Source: Haplosporangium gracile (Eukaryota; Mortierellomycota; Mortierellomycetes; Mortierellales; Mortierellaceae). Taken from it: a stretch of 64,000 bases of DNA. Each line of letters starts with the position of its first letter. Position 1 is the stretch's first letter. Location: positions 1 through 64,000 of the forward strand of contig JAAAUF010000005.1 of NCBI GenBank assembly GCA_015499985.1. The letters are read 5' to 3'. The notes below the pieces were generated by a model. That model saw only the letters and a program-made list of their open reading frames with translations, was not told the origin of the DNA and made no database searches. Shown piece by piece: positions 10,045 to 22,300 of the stretch. Both the position numbers and the translations under genes were made by a program.

Positions 10045-12600
10045 TTAGAACAACCAGCTCTCCCATCCAGGAACAACAGCATCCTGCTCTCCCTCCTCTT
10101 CGGCAGTCTCCTCAACCGCTGCTACAAAGAGACCCTTGGGAGCATCCACTGCAATGGCAGCTTCGCCCTTCCGCTTCTTTGTAATCTCGTTCTGGAACAT
10201 GGTCGCATATGTATGGTCCAGGAAATCCTCAAGGTTGTACGAAGGCTTCGTGAACTGCTCGTTGAAAATCTTGGCCAACGTAGCCACATTAGGCGCAACG
10301 TGGTTTTGAAGTGTCTATCATACAACACCATAACAAAGGCGTGTGAGTTATTTCCATCAACTCACCTTTTCTACCTTTTTCAAAATTTCAGTAAGAAGGA
10401 ACATACCTGAAGTTCCCAAAGAGAGCTCTGCAAGGCGTTGCTCTTCATGGGGTCGTCCTGCAAGGCGTCATAGCTATCGTTCTTCTCGCTGTCAGCCTTT
10501 CCGTGAATCAACTGCATGCATGTTGGGTGGCGCTTCAAAAGATTATAGATGAGGGGAATAATAATGACAATCGAGGCTGGAGGACTGAAGAGGCCAAGAC
10601 GCGACATGCGCTTGATAAACGCCGCGACCAACTGTGCAGGCAAAAGACTATTGTTGAACAAAATAGAAGCGTGTGTTAGTAATCATAGACAACAAGTAGC
10701 TTCAGTGCCATTAAATGATCTCGCGTTTGTAAACACGGTTGAAGCTTACGGAGATGACAAGAAAATGTCGACTTGACTGAAGAAACGAGCTCGATACTTG
10801 ACGTGCATCAAATTCCGGTCAAACAACATGTACAACTTTTGGAAAAAGTCTGGGTAATCACTATTAACAGAGCAAGGATCGGTGGCGGGTTAGTCAAATG
10901 TGCCCATCCATTGTAATCTTTCCGAGAAAAAAATAGCACAGACCGCGCACTTACAGGTTGTGTTCGGTAATGAGGACAAACAGTCCCTTCAGGGCAAGTA
11001 AGCTGATAGCTCCTCCAGCATTGTAAGAATCAGTCAAGAAATCCATGAGGACAGTGGGTTGTGGTAAGTGGGGGATGATGCGCTTGTGAACAATGAGAAG
11101 AGTCTTCTTGTAGATCACGGTTGTGAATGGGAGTCGGAGAAGTGCCGTCCAGCAGTCGGAAAAAACGCGTCTGTGGTTGAAGAGGGTGAGCAAGGGGTGT
11201 CTTTTGATATGAGACGCCGATGTGTCCTTGGTCAAGTCCTCCACTGTGTCGTCCTCGTCCTCTGAGAATCCAAAGCTCTCGCCAGTGTATTCCTTCTTCT
11301 CGTTGTCTACAAATGAAAAGATATAGTTCGAGTTAGTTCAATCTGCGAATAACGTGATCGTGGTGTATAGTTCCTGAGTGCAAGCACAATGTCATCAGAT
11401 CACTTACTGGGGTCAGGGTTTCCTGTCCAGAACTCGTCCAACTCTTTGGCCTCTGTAGGCATCGACTTCAGTGTCTCCATAATAGCAAATGCATTCTCCA
11501 GAATCAATGCCAACTTGGCCGGTGGTGTTTGTCCTATTGTCTTTTGCTTCTATATGACATTGTAGGTAGAAAAATGTTAGATCTTAGTATCACTGAGTTT
11601 TCCACACAAAAAGTATATGAGATGAGTGAGACGACTTGTTCGAACTCTTCCTCTACGTAATTTCGTTTCATTATCGGTGCCTCCTCATTCCTGTTCTATT
11701 CCTTCCTTCCCTCTCTCTTTGCCTGAATGATGTACCTTGCTCTGGGGTGCTTTGTTATCCTTCTTGGGCTTGGATCCGAGGGCAGCGTCGATGATCTGGG
11801 CTGCGTTCTTCAAAAAGTAAAAGCGAAGGTCGTCGTAGAACCCAAAGTACTTTTGCGTAAACTCCTCCAACAAGGGCGCGCTCATGTTGTTGCAGTTCAA
11901 GAGGGCGTCAACAACGTTCAGATAGATATCATTGGCAAAGTGATGTGATCCTGAAAGAGTGCTGAGGTGAGCCGATTCCAGTTTGACAATGTCGAGTAAG
12001 ATCTTCAAGGCGGGGACCTGAAGTCCAGCTTCGGGCAAGTTCAAGATAGCGTACATCCTGTTCAGATATTTGACATAGTTGTCCCTGAGCCACAAAGTCA
12101 CGGTCGCCTTCTTGTCCTCTGCGGTAGCCTTTTTGGGCTTTTGCAACTCGCCTCTTGACAGCATTGGCGAAAACACTCTAAACAGCGCATGCATAGCAGC
12201 ATGAATGACCTTTGACGAGTCGTCCTATTATCCATTGTCAATCATCCATATATTAGTTTCATGCTTCTTGTCTGCCATTATAGCTGCAAGCATGATGGTG
12301 TCGGAGTTAGCGATTGGGGAGACATACCTCGCAGAACTGGATCAAGGTAACAATGTTGTTGAGGTGAGTCTTACTCTCTGCGACCTGACGCTCCAACAAA
12401 CGGATCTGCTCAACAGCATCCTTGATTTTCTTCGCCTACATTGACCAAGGAATGAAGGTGTAATATGTTAATAGTTTGTCTCCCCCAGAGCCATAATCAC
12501 AGAACACAGGCAGTTCACACCCGTTTCTTTTACAACGAGCAAAGAGCCATACCGAAGGGTCAACTTTGGCCTCTGAACGATTACGCTTTGCAACAGCCAT
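10045..12600 (-). CDS. NOC4: Nucleolar complex protein 4 (Noc4) homologue
   Basis: Eight exons: 12600-12553, 12435-12328, 12224-11736, 11549-11408, 11306-10955, 10860-10750, 10647-10407 and 10314-10045. All junction phases agree and give 586 residues, close to yeast Noc4 (552). Recognisable stretches are LPAQLVAAFIKRMSRLGLFS, PLIYNLLKRHPTC, SSLWELQ, and the C-terminal TKPSYNLEDFLDHTYATMF, all typical of the Noc4/NOC4L C-terminal domain of the CBF/Mak21 family. Noc4 pairs with Nop14 in the nucleolus and is needed for 40S maturation and export. The first exon contains a short basic N-terminus. The gene is divergent to the MBA1-like gene across 517 bp. Confidence 0.92.
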
Positions 12601-13117
12601 GTGTTATTTGAATGGTATGATGCAGACTCAGGTTTTGCCAAAGGAAGCAGTTGTTGTTGATGATGGCGAGGGAGATGAGGTGATGCGATTTTGGTGGCAA
12701 GGATGGAGCATAAGGACAAGGAGTACACAAGGTGTTTTGCTGCTATTCCTTTTTTTTTTGGGTGGGTTTTTATTTTGTTGATAGTCCACTTTGTACCAGA
12801 GGCAAGCAGACATGCGGGCAGGCGAGCCTGAGTCTGTGTTCACTTCAGGCACATAATTAGGGGATTGCAGCAGTCACGACGACCTCCAAGTGTGTAAACT
12901 CCCACACCCACAGGGAGTCCGAGATCTCTCGGGGAAAACAAAAAGAAGCAAATTGTCCGCCTCATTTTTTCTTCTCTTGTATTTGTTGCATCAGTCTACC
13001 AATCAAACGATTCTTTGCATCCCGTTAAACGCAAACAACACAGGAACAACTGAGAGACAGATTCATCAGGACAATTCTTGCACAACCAACCATCATCACA
13101 TTATCAACAAAAAAACA
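12601..13117. promoter_or_regulatory. Divergent promoter region NOC4 / MBA1-like
   Basis: The 517 bp between the two start codons holds both 5' leaders. Poly(T)/poly(A) tracts near 12750 and an A-rich leader directly before 13118 are the only visible elements. No TATA box is convincing. Confidence 0.4.
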
Positions 13118-14490
13118 ATGTTTCGTTTGAGCTCTCGTCTTTCTAACAACACCGCCGCACAGGCCGTTCAGTATGTTCGCGTGTTGTCGAACCAAACCGG
13201 ATTGACTACCATGGTCGGATCGGCCAGTATTGCCCGGATGCGCGCCATGACTGGCGTTCTTGCCCAGTCTGCTACATATTCCAGCGTCCCTCGCCAAATG
13301 ACTCAGCAGATGACTCTCAAGGAGGTCGGCATCATGGGTATGTTCGCGAATATCATCTCTGGATACTATTTTACACAAATTGATTGCTAAGACAACAGGA
13401 TGCACAGGATACTAAATTCAGGTTGCTCAATGGAATAGACCCGTATGTGATCCCTGAGAAGGAGAACCGCCCTTCGCTGTTCAATGACTACAAGACCTGG
13501 ATCAAATACGCTAAGCTCCGCATGCGTAACACCGGCATGACCGCAGCCAGGTACCCTTTCTTGTCCGGAAGCAATATTATAGCTTTTGCACTCTGGTCAA
13601 GCAAGTAACAAACTCTCTCTATCTCTCATGCTCATTACAAAATACATTAGCACACTGGGAATGTGCTGGAAGCTGAAGGATTTTGGAATTACAGGACGGT
13701 TTTTGGGTGAGTCAGAGGAGGCATATATCGGCATGAACGAGGCATTTGCCAAGGGCGACCGCAAGTATTTGGAGGAGATTTGCACACCATCGATGTACGC
13801 CAAGCTGAAGGGTCAGCTCAAGGACCGTGTCGGACGCTATGAATGGAAGTACCATGGACTCGTCGAGAAGCCCCAGATTGTGTCTATCCGCCAGGGCCAG
13901 ATTGGAGGACACGTCCTTATTCAAATGATCGTTCGCCTTCACTCCAACCAGGTACTTTTTTGATTTTGTTATGTTGGTGATTCATCCTTTTGTATTTGTC
14001 ACATTGGAAGTATATCAGAAATTTGGATTGTTCTTGTCAACACGACTTTTCAACTGGTTTCATTTTGGTGGCGTTGGTAGGATAGCGCGTGTTTTATTTT
14101 TACTTCGTTATCCTTGTTACACCGCATATGCTTTCTTTACATTGCATTATCTCTCTTTTTTTTCTTTCTTTGTCAACGCCTTTTTTTACTGCTTTTTCAC
14201 TTTGCGTTTACGTTTTTGTTTGCTATTTGAACGATGTTGCCATATGTGTATATGTGGTATCTACATACGGTTGTCTCTAACATGTGCATAAATTATGAAT
14301 TTCTCATTTTTTTTTTGTACTAATGAAACAGAGCATGGGAGTGTTTGACAAGAAGAACAAGCTGATTGCAGGAGACTTGAAAAAGTCAGTGCCAGTGTTG
14401 GAGTACCTTGTGTTCCAGAGATACATTACCGACCCGGAGGACAACTGGAGAATCCTCGGAAAGACCGCTCCCTCTCCTGTCAGCTCATAG
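13118..14490 (+). CDS. MBA1: MBA1/MRPL45-like mitochondrial ribosome receptor (Tim44-like fold)
   Basis: Four exons, 13118-13337, 13439-13550, 13651-13951 and 14332-14490, give 263 residues with consistent phases. The first 60 residues are rich in Arg and Ser and lack acidic residues, a mitochondrial targeting sequence. The body contains MCWKLKDFGITG, an acidic helix with EAYIGMNEAFAKGD, YEWKYHGLVEKPQIVSIRQG and a C-terminal LEYLVFQRYITDPEDNW. This layout fits the Tim44-like domain shared by yeast Mba1 and Mrpl45. Mba1 tethers the mitoribosome exit tunnel to the inner membrane for insertion of mitochondrially made proteins. Whether it is the Mba1 orthologue or a bL45-type ribosomal protein cannot be separated here. 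The last intron, 380 nt, is far longer than its neighbours. Confidence 0.75.
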
Positions 14491-16780
14491 AAAACAGGAA
14501 GAAGATCTGTCCTCTTCTAGTAGTAGTTTAGGTTATAAAAAACGATCCCATTATTTTTTTGCATTGAAAAGCGATAACTCGTCACTCGATCATGAGCCAT
14601 ACAAGATGTGAAATCGCGTTTGGAAGTATAAAGTATATGGAAAGATGAAATGAGAGAGGGAATGATTGGAAAATGCAGGGGTAGTGCCGTTTTGAATGGA
14701 TGGTCCGAGTGCTTTGTTTTGTTTGTATTTGTATTTGTGTTTGTAACAACAAGGAGCTTGATAGAGAGAGAGAAAGAGAGAGAGTATATTTGATTTTGAA
14801 TGCGCAATTGTTTGGCCTTTGAGAGCATTGGCAAGAAAAGGAAAGAGGGAAGAGGAAAGAGGAAAGAGGAAAAGGAACAAACAACAGATGACGGGAAGAA
14901 AGGAAAAGTAAAGAACGAAGAGAGAGCATGAAAAATGGAGATTAGAAACTGAGAGGAATAAAGAGAGGAAGAGAGGAAAAGAGAGCAGGTGAAAAGGAAA
15001 AGGGAAGGGACGACAAAGTCAAAGAGGCGACCTCTGTCGTTCCCTTCAGTTGGATATTCTATCAGTCAAACATGATCAGTAATAGCATTCAAGTGAATGT
15101 TACCCTCACTGGCTTGAATGGTGGTCGTTCTGATAATGATCCATAAAGACGAGGGCCAACTTTATGTTCTCGGAGCAAAGGTCAGTCTTGTTGTTGGGGA
15201 CACTTACACACCTCCAAAGGGCCTGCCCACTATTTATGTGGCCAGGTCTCATTACGAGAGCAAACCAAATTCTAATTCTCTATTCATCATAAAAAAAAAC
15301 ATTGCGGATCGAGGAGTGGAGTGGAGTAGACCGCTCGATGAATGTCAATGGTAAAATAAATTATGTATCTAAACACCGCCCATATGAATAGTCGACTACG
15401 ACAAGGCAACACAGGAAAGGAAGGAAAACAAGGGAAGGAAAAGAAAGGCCAATCCAATCCTATCCAATCCAATCGATGGATGAGGGAGAAATAAACGTAG
15501 ACACACGATCGAGGAAAAGAAAAAGAGAGCAAGGGTCGTGTATGTTCACCATCGAGTCGACCGTTTATTTGCATGAAGATGCATGGGGACTGATGATAGC
15601 TGTTAGACATGGGCCCCTGCAAACAACAACGACAAGAAAAATACGAGACTGATATGTGATGTACGATGTGCTGCAGCCAGGGCCCAGTCTGTCGGTCTGT
15701 CCAAGGAGGACATCCTTTCAGCTGCTGGGCAATTGCCTTTTTGTCCACATGAAAAAAAAAGGCATGATGGATCGTATCCCTATCCGTGAGGTTATGTTGG
15801 GTGGTCGCAACACTTGTTCCATTCATCGTTATGTCAGTCAGTCTATTTTCTATCTGTCTCTTGCTGTCTGTCTTTCTGTCTTTCTGTCTTTCTGTCTTTC
15901 TGTCTTTCTGTCTGTCTGTCTGTCTGCCCTCTTTTCCTTTCTCCTTTTCTTCTCTCCCCATCATCACCTTTTCTTCTCCTCTCCCCTTCCATCATCCTTC
16001 TCTCTCCCCCTTCCTCCATCATCATCATCCTCCGCCCCTTTTCTACTCCCCTCTTCCTTCTTCCTTCTCTCCCCTCCTTTTCCATTCCCACTTCCTCCGC
16101 ACATTGCTGCGCGTTCACTCTCATCTCTCCCCTCCTTCCACTTACACTCTCACTCACACTTACACTCCCATCGTCTCTGCTCTAACTAACAAACTCATTT
16201 GCCACCAAAACGTAATCCTCCTTCCATCCCCTCCTCCTCACCTTGAACAGGTCGTCAGTCTGCATGTAAGTCCAACAAAACCAAGTACCTTCCCCACAAT
16301 ACCACAGCGCACTCACGATTATGTACCGTGGTGCTGGTTAGTGTCTTACCCTCTCCTTATATTTCCCTTAACTGCGTTGCTGCTGCTGTGTTCAAGACAC
16401 TATGCGGGGTCTGACCCCAGTTTTATGAACGTTCTTGGCACATCAATCCGTATATCTATCTGATGAGTCTATCTGTAAGCAGCATCAATCGCTGCAAAAG
16501 AAACAAGAGTTTCCAACGGTCAATCCTCTTGCGAACAGCAGCATGTTACTCCATGAGTATATGTGCGGCAAGAAGGGAAGGGTTCCAACCGACAATTTTC
16601 TTTTTACAAACAACTATCACCCCCTTTTTTTACTCGACTCTCTCCCCCCTCCTCTCTCCCCTCTCTCTCTCTTGCCTTGCATAACTAAGATGACAACCTC
16701 GAACTTGACACTCAATCCTAACCCTTTTCTTCACTTTTCATACTATGCGCTCGAATGCAATAGTATAATTAAAGGATACA
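14491..16780. other. Long intergenic region with purine and pyrimidine tracts
   Basis: About 2.3 kb between the MBA1-like and BEM3-like genes. It contains an A/G-rich stretch at about 14765-15010, a CTTT/CTGT microsatellite, and a CT-rich stretch at about 15940-16250 ahead of the BEM3-like gene that is probably its promoter or leader. Long open frames here are low-complexity artefacts of the CT tract. Confidence 0.5.
15864..15927. repeat. CTGT/CTTT tetranucleotide microsatellite
   Basis: Alternating tctg and tctt tetramers run for about 64 bp and end in pure (tctg)n. Confidence 0.9.
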
Positions 16781-19700
16781 ATGCCCCAAAACATTCATCC
16801 TGACCAAGGCATGCTCCAGCATCAACAGCAACCGCAAGGACAGGCACCACTGGACATGAACAACGAGGCTTCCATCCAACAGATCCTCGCCGAGCGCAAC
16901 TCCCTCCGCTCCCAGAACGACCAACTCTGGAAAATCATTGAGAAGCAGCGTGTCATCATCCAGAACCTCCAACGAGACGTCTCAAAGGTTTCTGCCGAAC
17001 GAGACTCCCTGCGCCAGTCCGCTTCTGCTGTCATCAACAACAACAACCACAACCACAACAACACCTCGCCCCCTTCATCCTCGTCCGATCACAACGTTCA
17101 TGAACCCAATGGCTATCTCCCTCCTAACGGTCAACCACACCAACATCAGCACAATCAGCAGCAACAACAACAACAACAACAACAACAGCAGCAGCAGCAG
17201 CAGCATTCCTCGAAACACTCAATGGAGAGAAAGGCACGCGATAGCGATACCAACGGCAATACCGAACGTGAGCTTGAGCTGGCCTCGGGCTCTAACGGAG
17301 ACACTTCTTTCTCGTCAACCACCTCCTCTTATGAACAACGTCATCATCACCAGAATCAGCACCAGCAACAACACCAGCAACAACACCAATACCAGCACCA
17401 GCACCAGCAACACCGACACCCTCAGCATGATCATCAATCGCCCAGACAGCACGGACACTCTCACAAACCCCACTCTCATAGTAACAACGGCGGCCTCCCC
17501 CTCACTCCCTCCTCAACCTACGAAAGCGACTTTGAGGGCGCAAAGACCGAGCTCGACCAGGACGAGTCCTCTGTCCAGTCCAACGGCTACGACCAGCCCA
17601 ACAACCATGCCTATGACAACGCTCGCACCCCGCCAGAGGAAGACCGCGCGCAGGATTCGTACGACCCCGAGGTCCAAATCGTCTCCACTGCCACTCGCAT
17701 GCAATACCATCAACCTACTTCTCAACAGACCCTCGCTCCTTCCTCGCATCACGAGCGTGATCTCCGTTCTTTGCCTAACCGCTCTGAACCTACTCACCCC
17801 CTTGATGGTACTGCCCCAGCGCATTATCCCTTTCACTCCATCTCTTCGTTCGTGGATTCTTCCGATTTGTACCACGCCGACTAACTATTCAATTACAAAT
17901 ACTTGTAAATAGGATCTGGACGCAATATCTCGGGAAGTATCGCCATTCCATCTCACCTGATGCCGCACTTGCCACCACGGTCGCCTCGCCGTGAGCGTAG
18001 AGACGATAATGATGCCTCCGACAACGAGGACGAGTACCATCAGCCACAGGCAGGATCCAGACGCAAAGGTCCAGCGGGCGGCCCTTTGATGAGTCCTACA
18101 AGATTGAGGGGCGATGGATCGGAGCAGTCTACTCCGCTTTCGCCTGCATACCCCCCGCATTATGAATTAGAGCCTTCTGAGGGTGGATACAACTCAGTCC
18201 AGCGGGCAAGACAGGCCAATCCCTACGAGTCACCCTTGAACCCACCAGACCAGCAATACCAACCCACCTCGACCTATATTCCCGCCACACCAAGCTCCCC
18301 CGGGCATATGAACCAGACGTTCCAGCAGGGGCCCGTTCACCCTATGCGCAAGAATGTCTCTGGCCAAATTCCCAACCTCTCCAACAACTTGAATGTCCAG
18401 GTCATGGCTTCCCAAGATGTGGAGCCCTCCTCCCCTAGTGGTATGAACGGTACTTCTCTGCCTACCTCTCCCATCGCCGCTATTATTGATCAAGATGCCG
18501 AAAAGTACAGGGTGTACATGAGTAAGCTGACCAACCCCAACCGTCGGGGACCGCCTGGCGCAAACGGCGCCTCGGGAGATAACCAAGACCATGCCATGGC
18601 ACTTGGACAGGCAGTAGCAATGGAGAACATTCAGGCCCAGATTGAGATTCAGAATCAGCTAAAGAGCCAGAGCCAAAATCAGAACCAAAGCCAAGGTATA
18701 TTTAAAAAAAATACTAATCTCCGCGCATTGCTCCCATGCGCTAAAATCCCGTCATTCTGTATGTTAATTTGCCGATGTGCATACATTTCATGTACTCACA
18801 ATTTACTCGTTTTTAATATGTTCTATTTTGTTTGTTACTTCAAGGTGCACCCCGTATCCACCCTCAGGATCAATGGCAAGGACCCAATGCCAGCCTCGAT
18901 ACTCTTGTGACCACCGAGAACGGAGGGTATGCTCATCACGAGGAACCCATTGGAGGTTTAAATGTTCCTCGCGAAAGACGCCGTCAGTCGTCACTTCCTG
19001 TTCTGGAAGGTTACCCCAAGATTGCTGCCCGCTCGACCTCGCACCAGCATGAGGATGATGATGGTTCCAAGGAATACCCTATGCCTCTTCCACCTAAGCG
19101 ATATGACTCCCAGCCCATGCTAGATAACGTTACTGCTCGGTCTGCCTCGCCTACACCCTCTGGCAATTCGTCTGTCAACAACACCTTGACCAACGTTCTG
19201 CCAACGAGCTCCTCGCGTAGCGGACCCACTGTTCACCAGCAAAATTTCCACATGTTTGGCGATAACCTCGAGTTTGTCTCTGTCGTGGTGGTTGGCAGCA
19301 ACATCAGGACCAACGATAAGGGCAAGGAACTCTTGACATTCTTGGTCTCCGTAGGACACGAAGTCCAGACCAAGGAAGGAACCTACCCCCACAAGGAGAG
19401 CGATGAGGTGTGGCGTGTCGAGAAGCAGTACATGGAGTTTGTCAACCTTGATTCCAAGGTAATGCTTTTTCTATTTTTTTGCATTTCGCCTGTAGGACGT
19501 TATTGGCCGTTGCGCGTAACTAATACTGACATTTGAAACCTATGTCTTTTATTTTCTCAAAAGCTTCGAGTGACGCAAAGCAGAAACATCATCAACAACT
19601 TGCCCAAGCTGCCTGACAAAAGCTTGTTCAGTAACCATGCACCCTCCAAGGTGGATGCTCGAAAGGTCGCATTAGAGCAATACCTGCAGCAGTTGACATC

Positions 19701-21977
19701 GCTCCGGATCAAGGACACGCGCGACATGTGCGAGTTCCTGAGCACGAATGTTGTTGAGCGTGGTGGCCGCAAGGAGATAAACGAGTCTGGCTGGAAGGAA
19801 GGATATCTGACCAAGCGTGGCAAGAACTTTGGAGGCTGGAAGACTCGTTTCTTTGTCCTCCGAGGACCCATCCTGGAGTACTTTGATACCGTAAGTTGCC
19901 TTCGCACACCTTTTCTGTCTTTTTGCAGTTATTGTTTCTTCTTGACGGAAATACTCACATTCTCGTTACATATTGCTATTGCTGAGTAGAAGGATGGCCA
20001 CCACTTGGGATCGATTACGCTAACATATGCCCAGATTGGACGCCAACAGTCACCCGACAAGCAACAGGAATCTAGTGAGGGCAAGGAGGGAGCAGTTGAC
20101 CCCAACTCATACCGCCACGCATTCCTCATCCTTGAGCCCAAAAAGGGACAGTCAGTTGCAGATGCCAAGCGCAACCCCAGCAGCGTAACGCGACATGTCC
20201 TCTGTGCCGAGACTGACGAGGAGCGTGACGGGTGGGTGGATGCATTGCTTCTGTATGTTGGTAAGGAATCTAACGATGGCTCGGAGGCTGCTCCCGCCTC
20301 TGAAAAGGAGCGGTCAGGACGTCGTATGCCCGAGATTCAAAAGGTGGCAGCTACACCCATCAAGGATCTTGCCTCGGTGAAGGGCAATGAAAAATTGCTG
20401 TTGAACCAGGAAGCATATGAACGCCAGCAGCGATCGATCCCTCCGTCTGGTCCAAACCAGCAGAGCCATATGAGAGGTGGCATGCCACTGTCGCCCACCG
20501 TTCCCGGAATGTGCGTCGATGATCGCCTTTCGGCAGAGAGGCAGTCGGCAGAGGGTCAGCACGCCAATAACCGACAGAACTACAACCAATACCCCGAAAA
20601 TGGGCCCCAGCCTCCATGGAATTCGCCACCGCAACAACCGCAGCAGCAGTACCAGAACCAGCAGCAGTACCAGCAGCAATATCAGAACCAGCAGCAACAA
20701 CAACAGCAGCAGGATATGCAAGCCCCAGGATTGCCCAGGAACCAGTCCACGCACTCCTTGAACCAAACCCAAGAAGAGGTACGCAGTGATATATTGACTT
20801 GTGTAAACAAAGAAAATTTTTATTGGGTAAGGACATGCCAAAAGCTAACTTGGCTATTTTTTTTCACTTTGGTGACACAGAGTCAGTTCAAGGCTAGCGT
20901 GGAGGGTCAGTCGCAGACGCCATATCTTTCGCCTCAGGAGATAGCGGAAAAGAAGCAGCGGTCAAGGATGACGTTCCATTGGCCCAAGAAGACGGCCAAG
21001 GAGGAACCCGTTGGCCAGTCTGGCCCTGGAGGCTCCCAGGGCAACAAGGATGCTTCGATCTCGGGAGCGCCTCAGGACTCTTCTCGTCTGAGAAACTTTT
21101 TGGGCAAGGGTAGCAGCAGCAACTCCAACAGCAGCGCTGCGCAAGCTTCGAACCAAGCAGGTAGTCGACCTGGGGACCAAGGATCTTTCCCCGGTTTGGC
21201 ACCAATCCGACAGGTGTTTGGCGTAACATTGGAGCAGGCAATGGACCAGGGTTGTGTTCAGCCCGGATATGAGCTGCCAGCGGTTGTGTATCGCTGCATC
21301 GAGTATTTGAATGCTCACAAGGCCAAGCTGGAGGAGGGAATCTACCGGTTGAACGGATCGTCAGCGGTGATCAAGAGCTTGAAGGAGAAGTTTAACCATG
21401 ATGGTGACGTGCCGCTGCTGGCCAGTGAAGAGTACTATGACATCCATGCCGTTGCCGGTCTGCTCAAGCTATTCCTGAGAGAGTTGCCCAACTCTGTTCT
21501 CACTCGCGAGCTCCACAAAGACTTTTTGCAAGTCATCGGTAGGCCTTTTACTGATCTTGCTGGCAGTGGTTGTGCGCCCTTTAATTCGTGTCCAGTATTT
21601 TTAACTCCCTTTACTTTTTTATGGTATCCAACATAATAGAACTCCCGAATAGACAGGACCGTGTGGACGAGTTGACGCGTTTGGTGGCGATCCTCCCAGA
21701 GGTGAACTACACACTTTTGCGAGCATTGACGGCACACTTGATTGAGATTGTCGACAATGCGGACGTGAACAAGATGACGGCTCGCAATGTGGGTATCGTG
21801 TTCTCCCCCACTCTGGGCATCCCCGCCGGCGTGTTTGCGCTGCTGATGTCGAGCTTTGACCAGATCTTTCATACACACGATGGACGGATCATGCCCTTGG
21901 AGAACAGCGATATGAGGAGCGGTAGCGGCCTCCTTGCCGATACGAGTGCCAACTCGGACGGCTTGATGATGGCATAA
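16781..21977 (+). CDS. BEM3: PX-PH-RhoGAP protein, Bem3-like Cdc42 GAP
   Basis: A large multi-exon gene. The N-terminus is a short coiled coil (about residues 25-85, ILAERNSLRSQNDQLWKIIE) followed by long Gln/His/Asn-rich disorder. A PX domain follows (about 19240-19760, from NFHMFGDNLEFVSVVV to the LEQYLQQLTSL helix). Next is a PH domain (about 19780-20260, GYLTKRGKNFGGWKTRFFVL to the invariant Trp in DERDGWVDALL). The C-terminal RhoGAP domain (about 21200-21900) has the arginine finger in GIYRLNG, LLKLFLRELPNSVL, and NKMTARNVGIVFSPTL. PX-PH-RhoGAP is the Bem3 architecture. These proteins switch off Cdc42 at sites of polarised growth and bind phosphoinositides. Introns are seen at about 17808-17912, 18695-18842, 19459-19562, 19891-19989 and 21540-21650; one boundary near 17.8 kb is uncertain. 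Confidence 0.9.
17156..17202. repeat. (CAR)n polyglutamine-coding tract in BEM3-like gene
   Basis: An uninterrupted run of CAA/CAG codons encodes about 16 glutamines in the disordered N-terminal half. Confidence 0.85.
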
Positions 21978-22300
21978 AGATCTAATTTTTTTGTCTTTTT
22001 CGTTTACTCTTAATTGTCTGGCTCTTCTCCTTCCGTTTTCTTGCACCACTATTACTACACCCTCCCTAATAATAACACCTAATTTGTCCCCTCTACTTGT
22101 CAAACTATGTATCATATGTCATATATCTTCATGTGCGAATGCATGCTGTTGTTTCTTTGTGTGCTGATGCTTTATTCCGTTTAAACAATGCTACATGGTA
22201 ATTTATTAAATGTCGAAGAACAAAAAACAACAACAAAGAGGACTATCGATAGTATTATGCGAGGAAATCAAGGCCAGGAGGCGGCGGAGGTGACTTGAGA
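21978..22300. other. Convergent 3' region of BEM3-like gene and S41 pseudogene
   Basis: About 320 bp of AT- and CT-rich sequence between two convergent genes. It probably holds the BEM3-like 3' untranslated region; nothing else is seen. Confidence 0.5.

Noticed and set aside
13971..14291. Hydrophobic open frame of about 100 codons
   Set aside because: It lies wholly inside the 380-nt intron of the MBA1-like gene and is T-rich low complexity.
15656..16463. Three overlapping long open frames in the CT-rich region
   Set aside because: They are products of a pyrimidine-rich tract and a CTGT microsatellite: extreme Ser/Phe/Leu/Pro composition in all three frames, no splice logic and no family resemblance.
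16938..17912. A 324-codon frame overlapping the first exon of the BEM3-like gene
   Set aside because: It is a shifted-frame shadow of the Gln/His-rich exon; the real frame has coiled-coil and domain continuity downstream.
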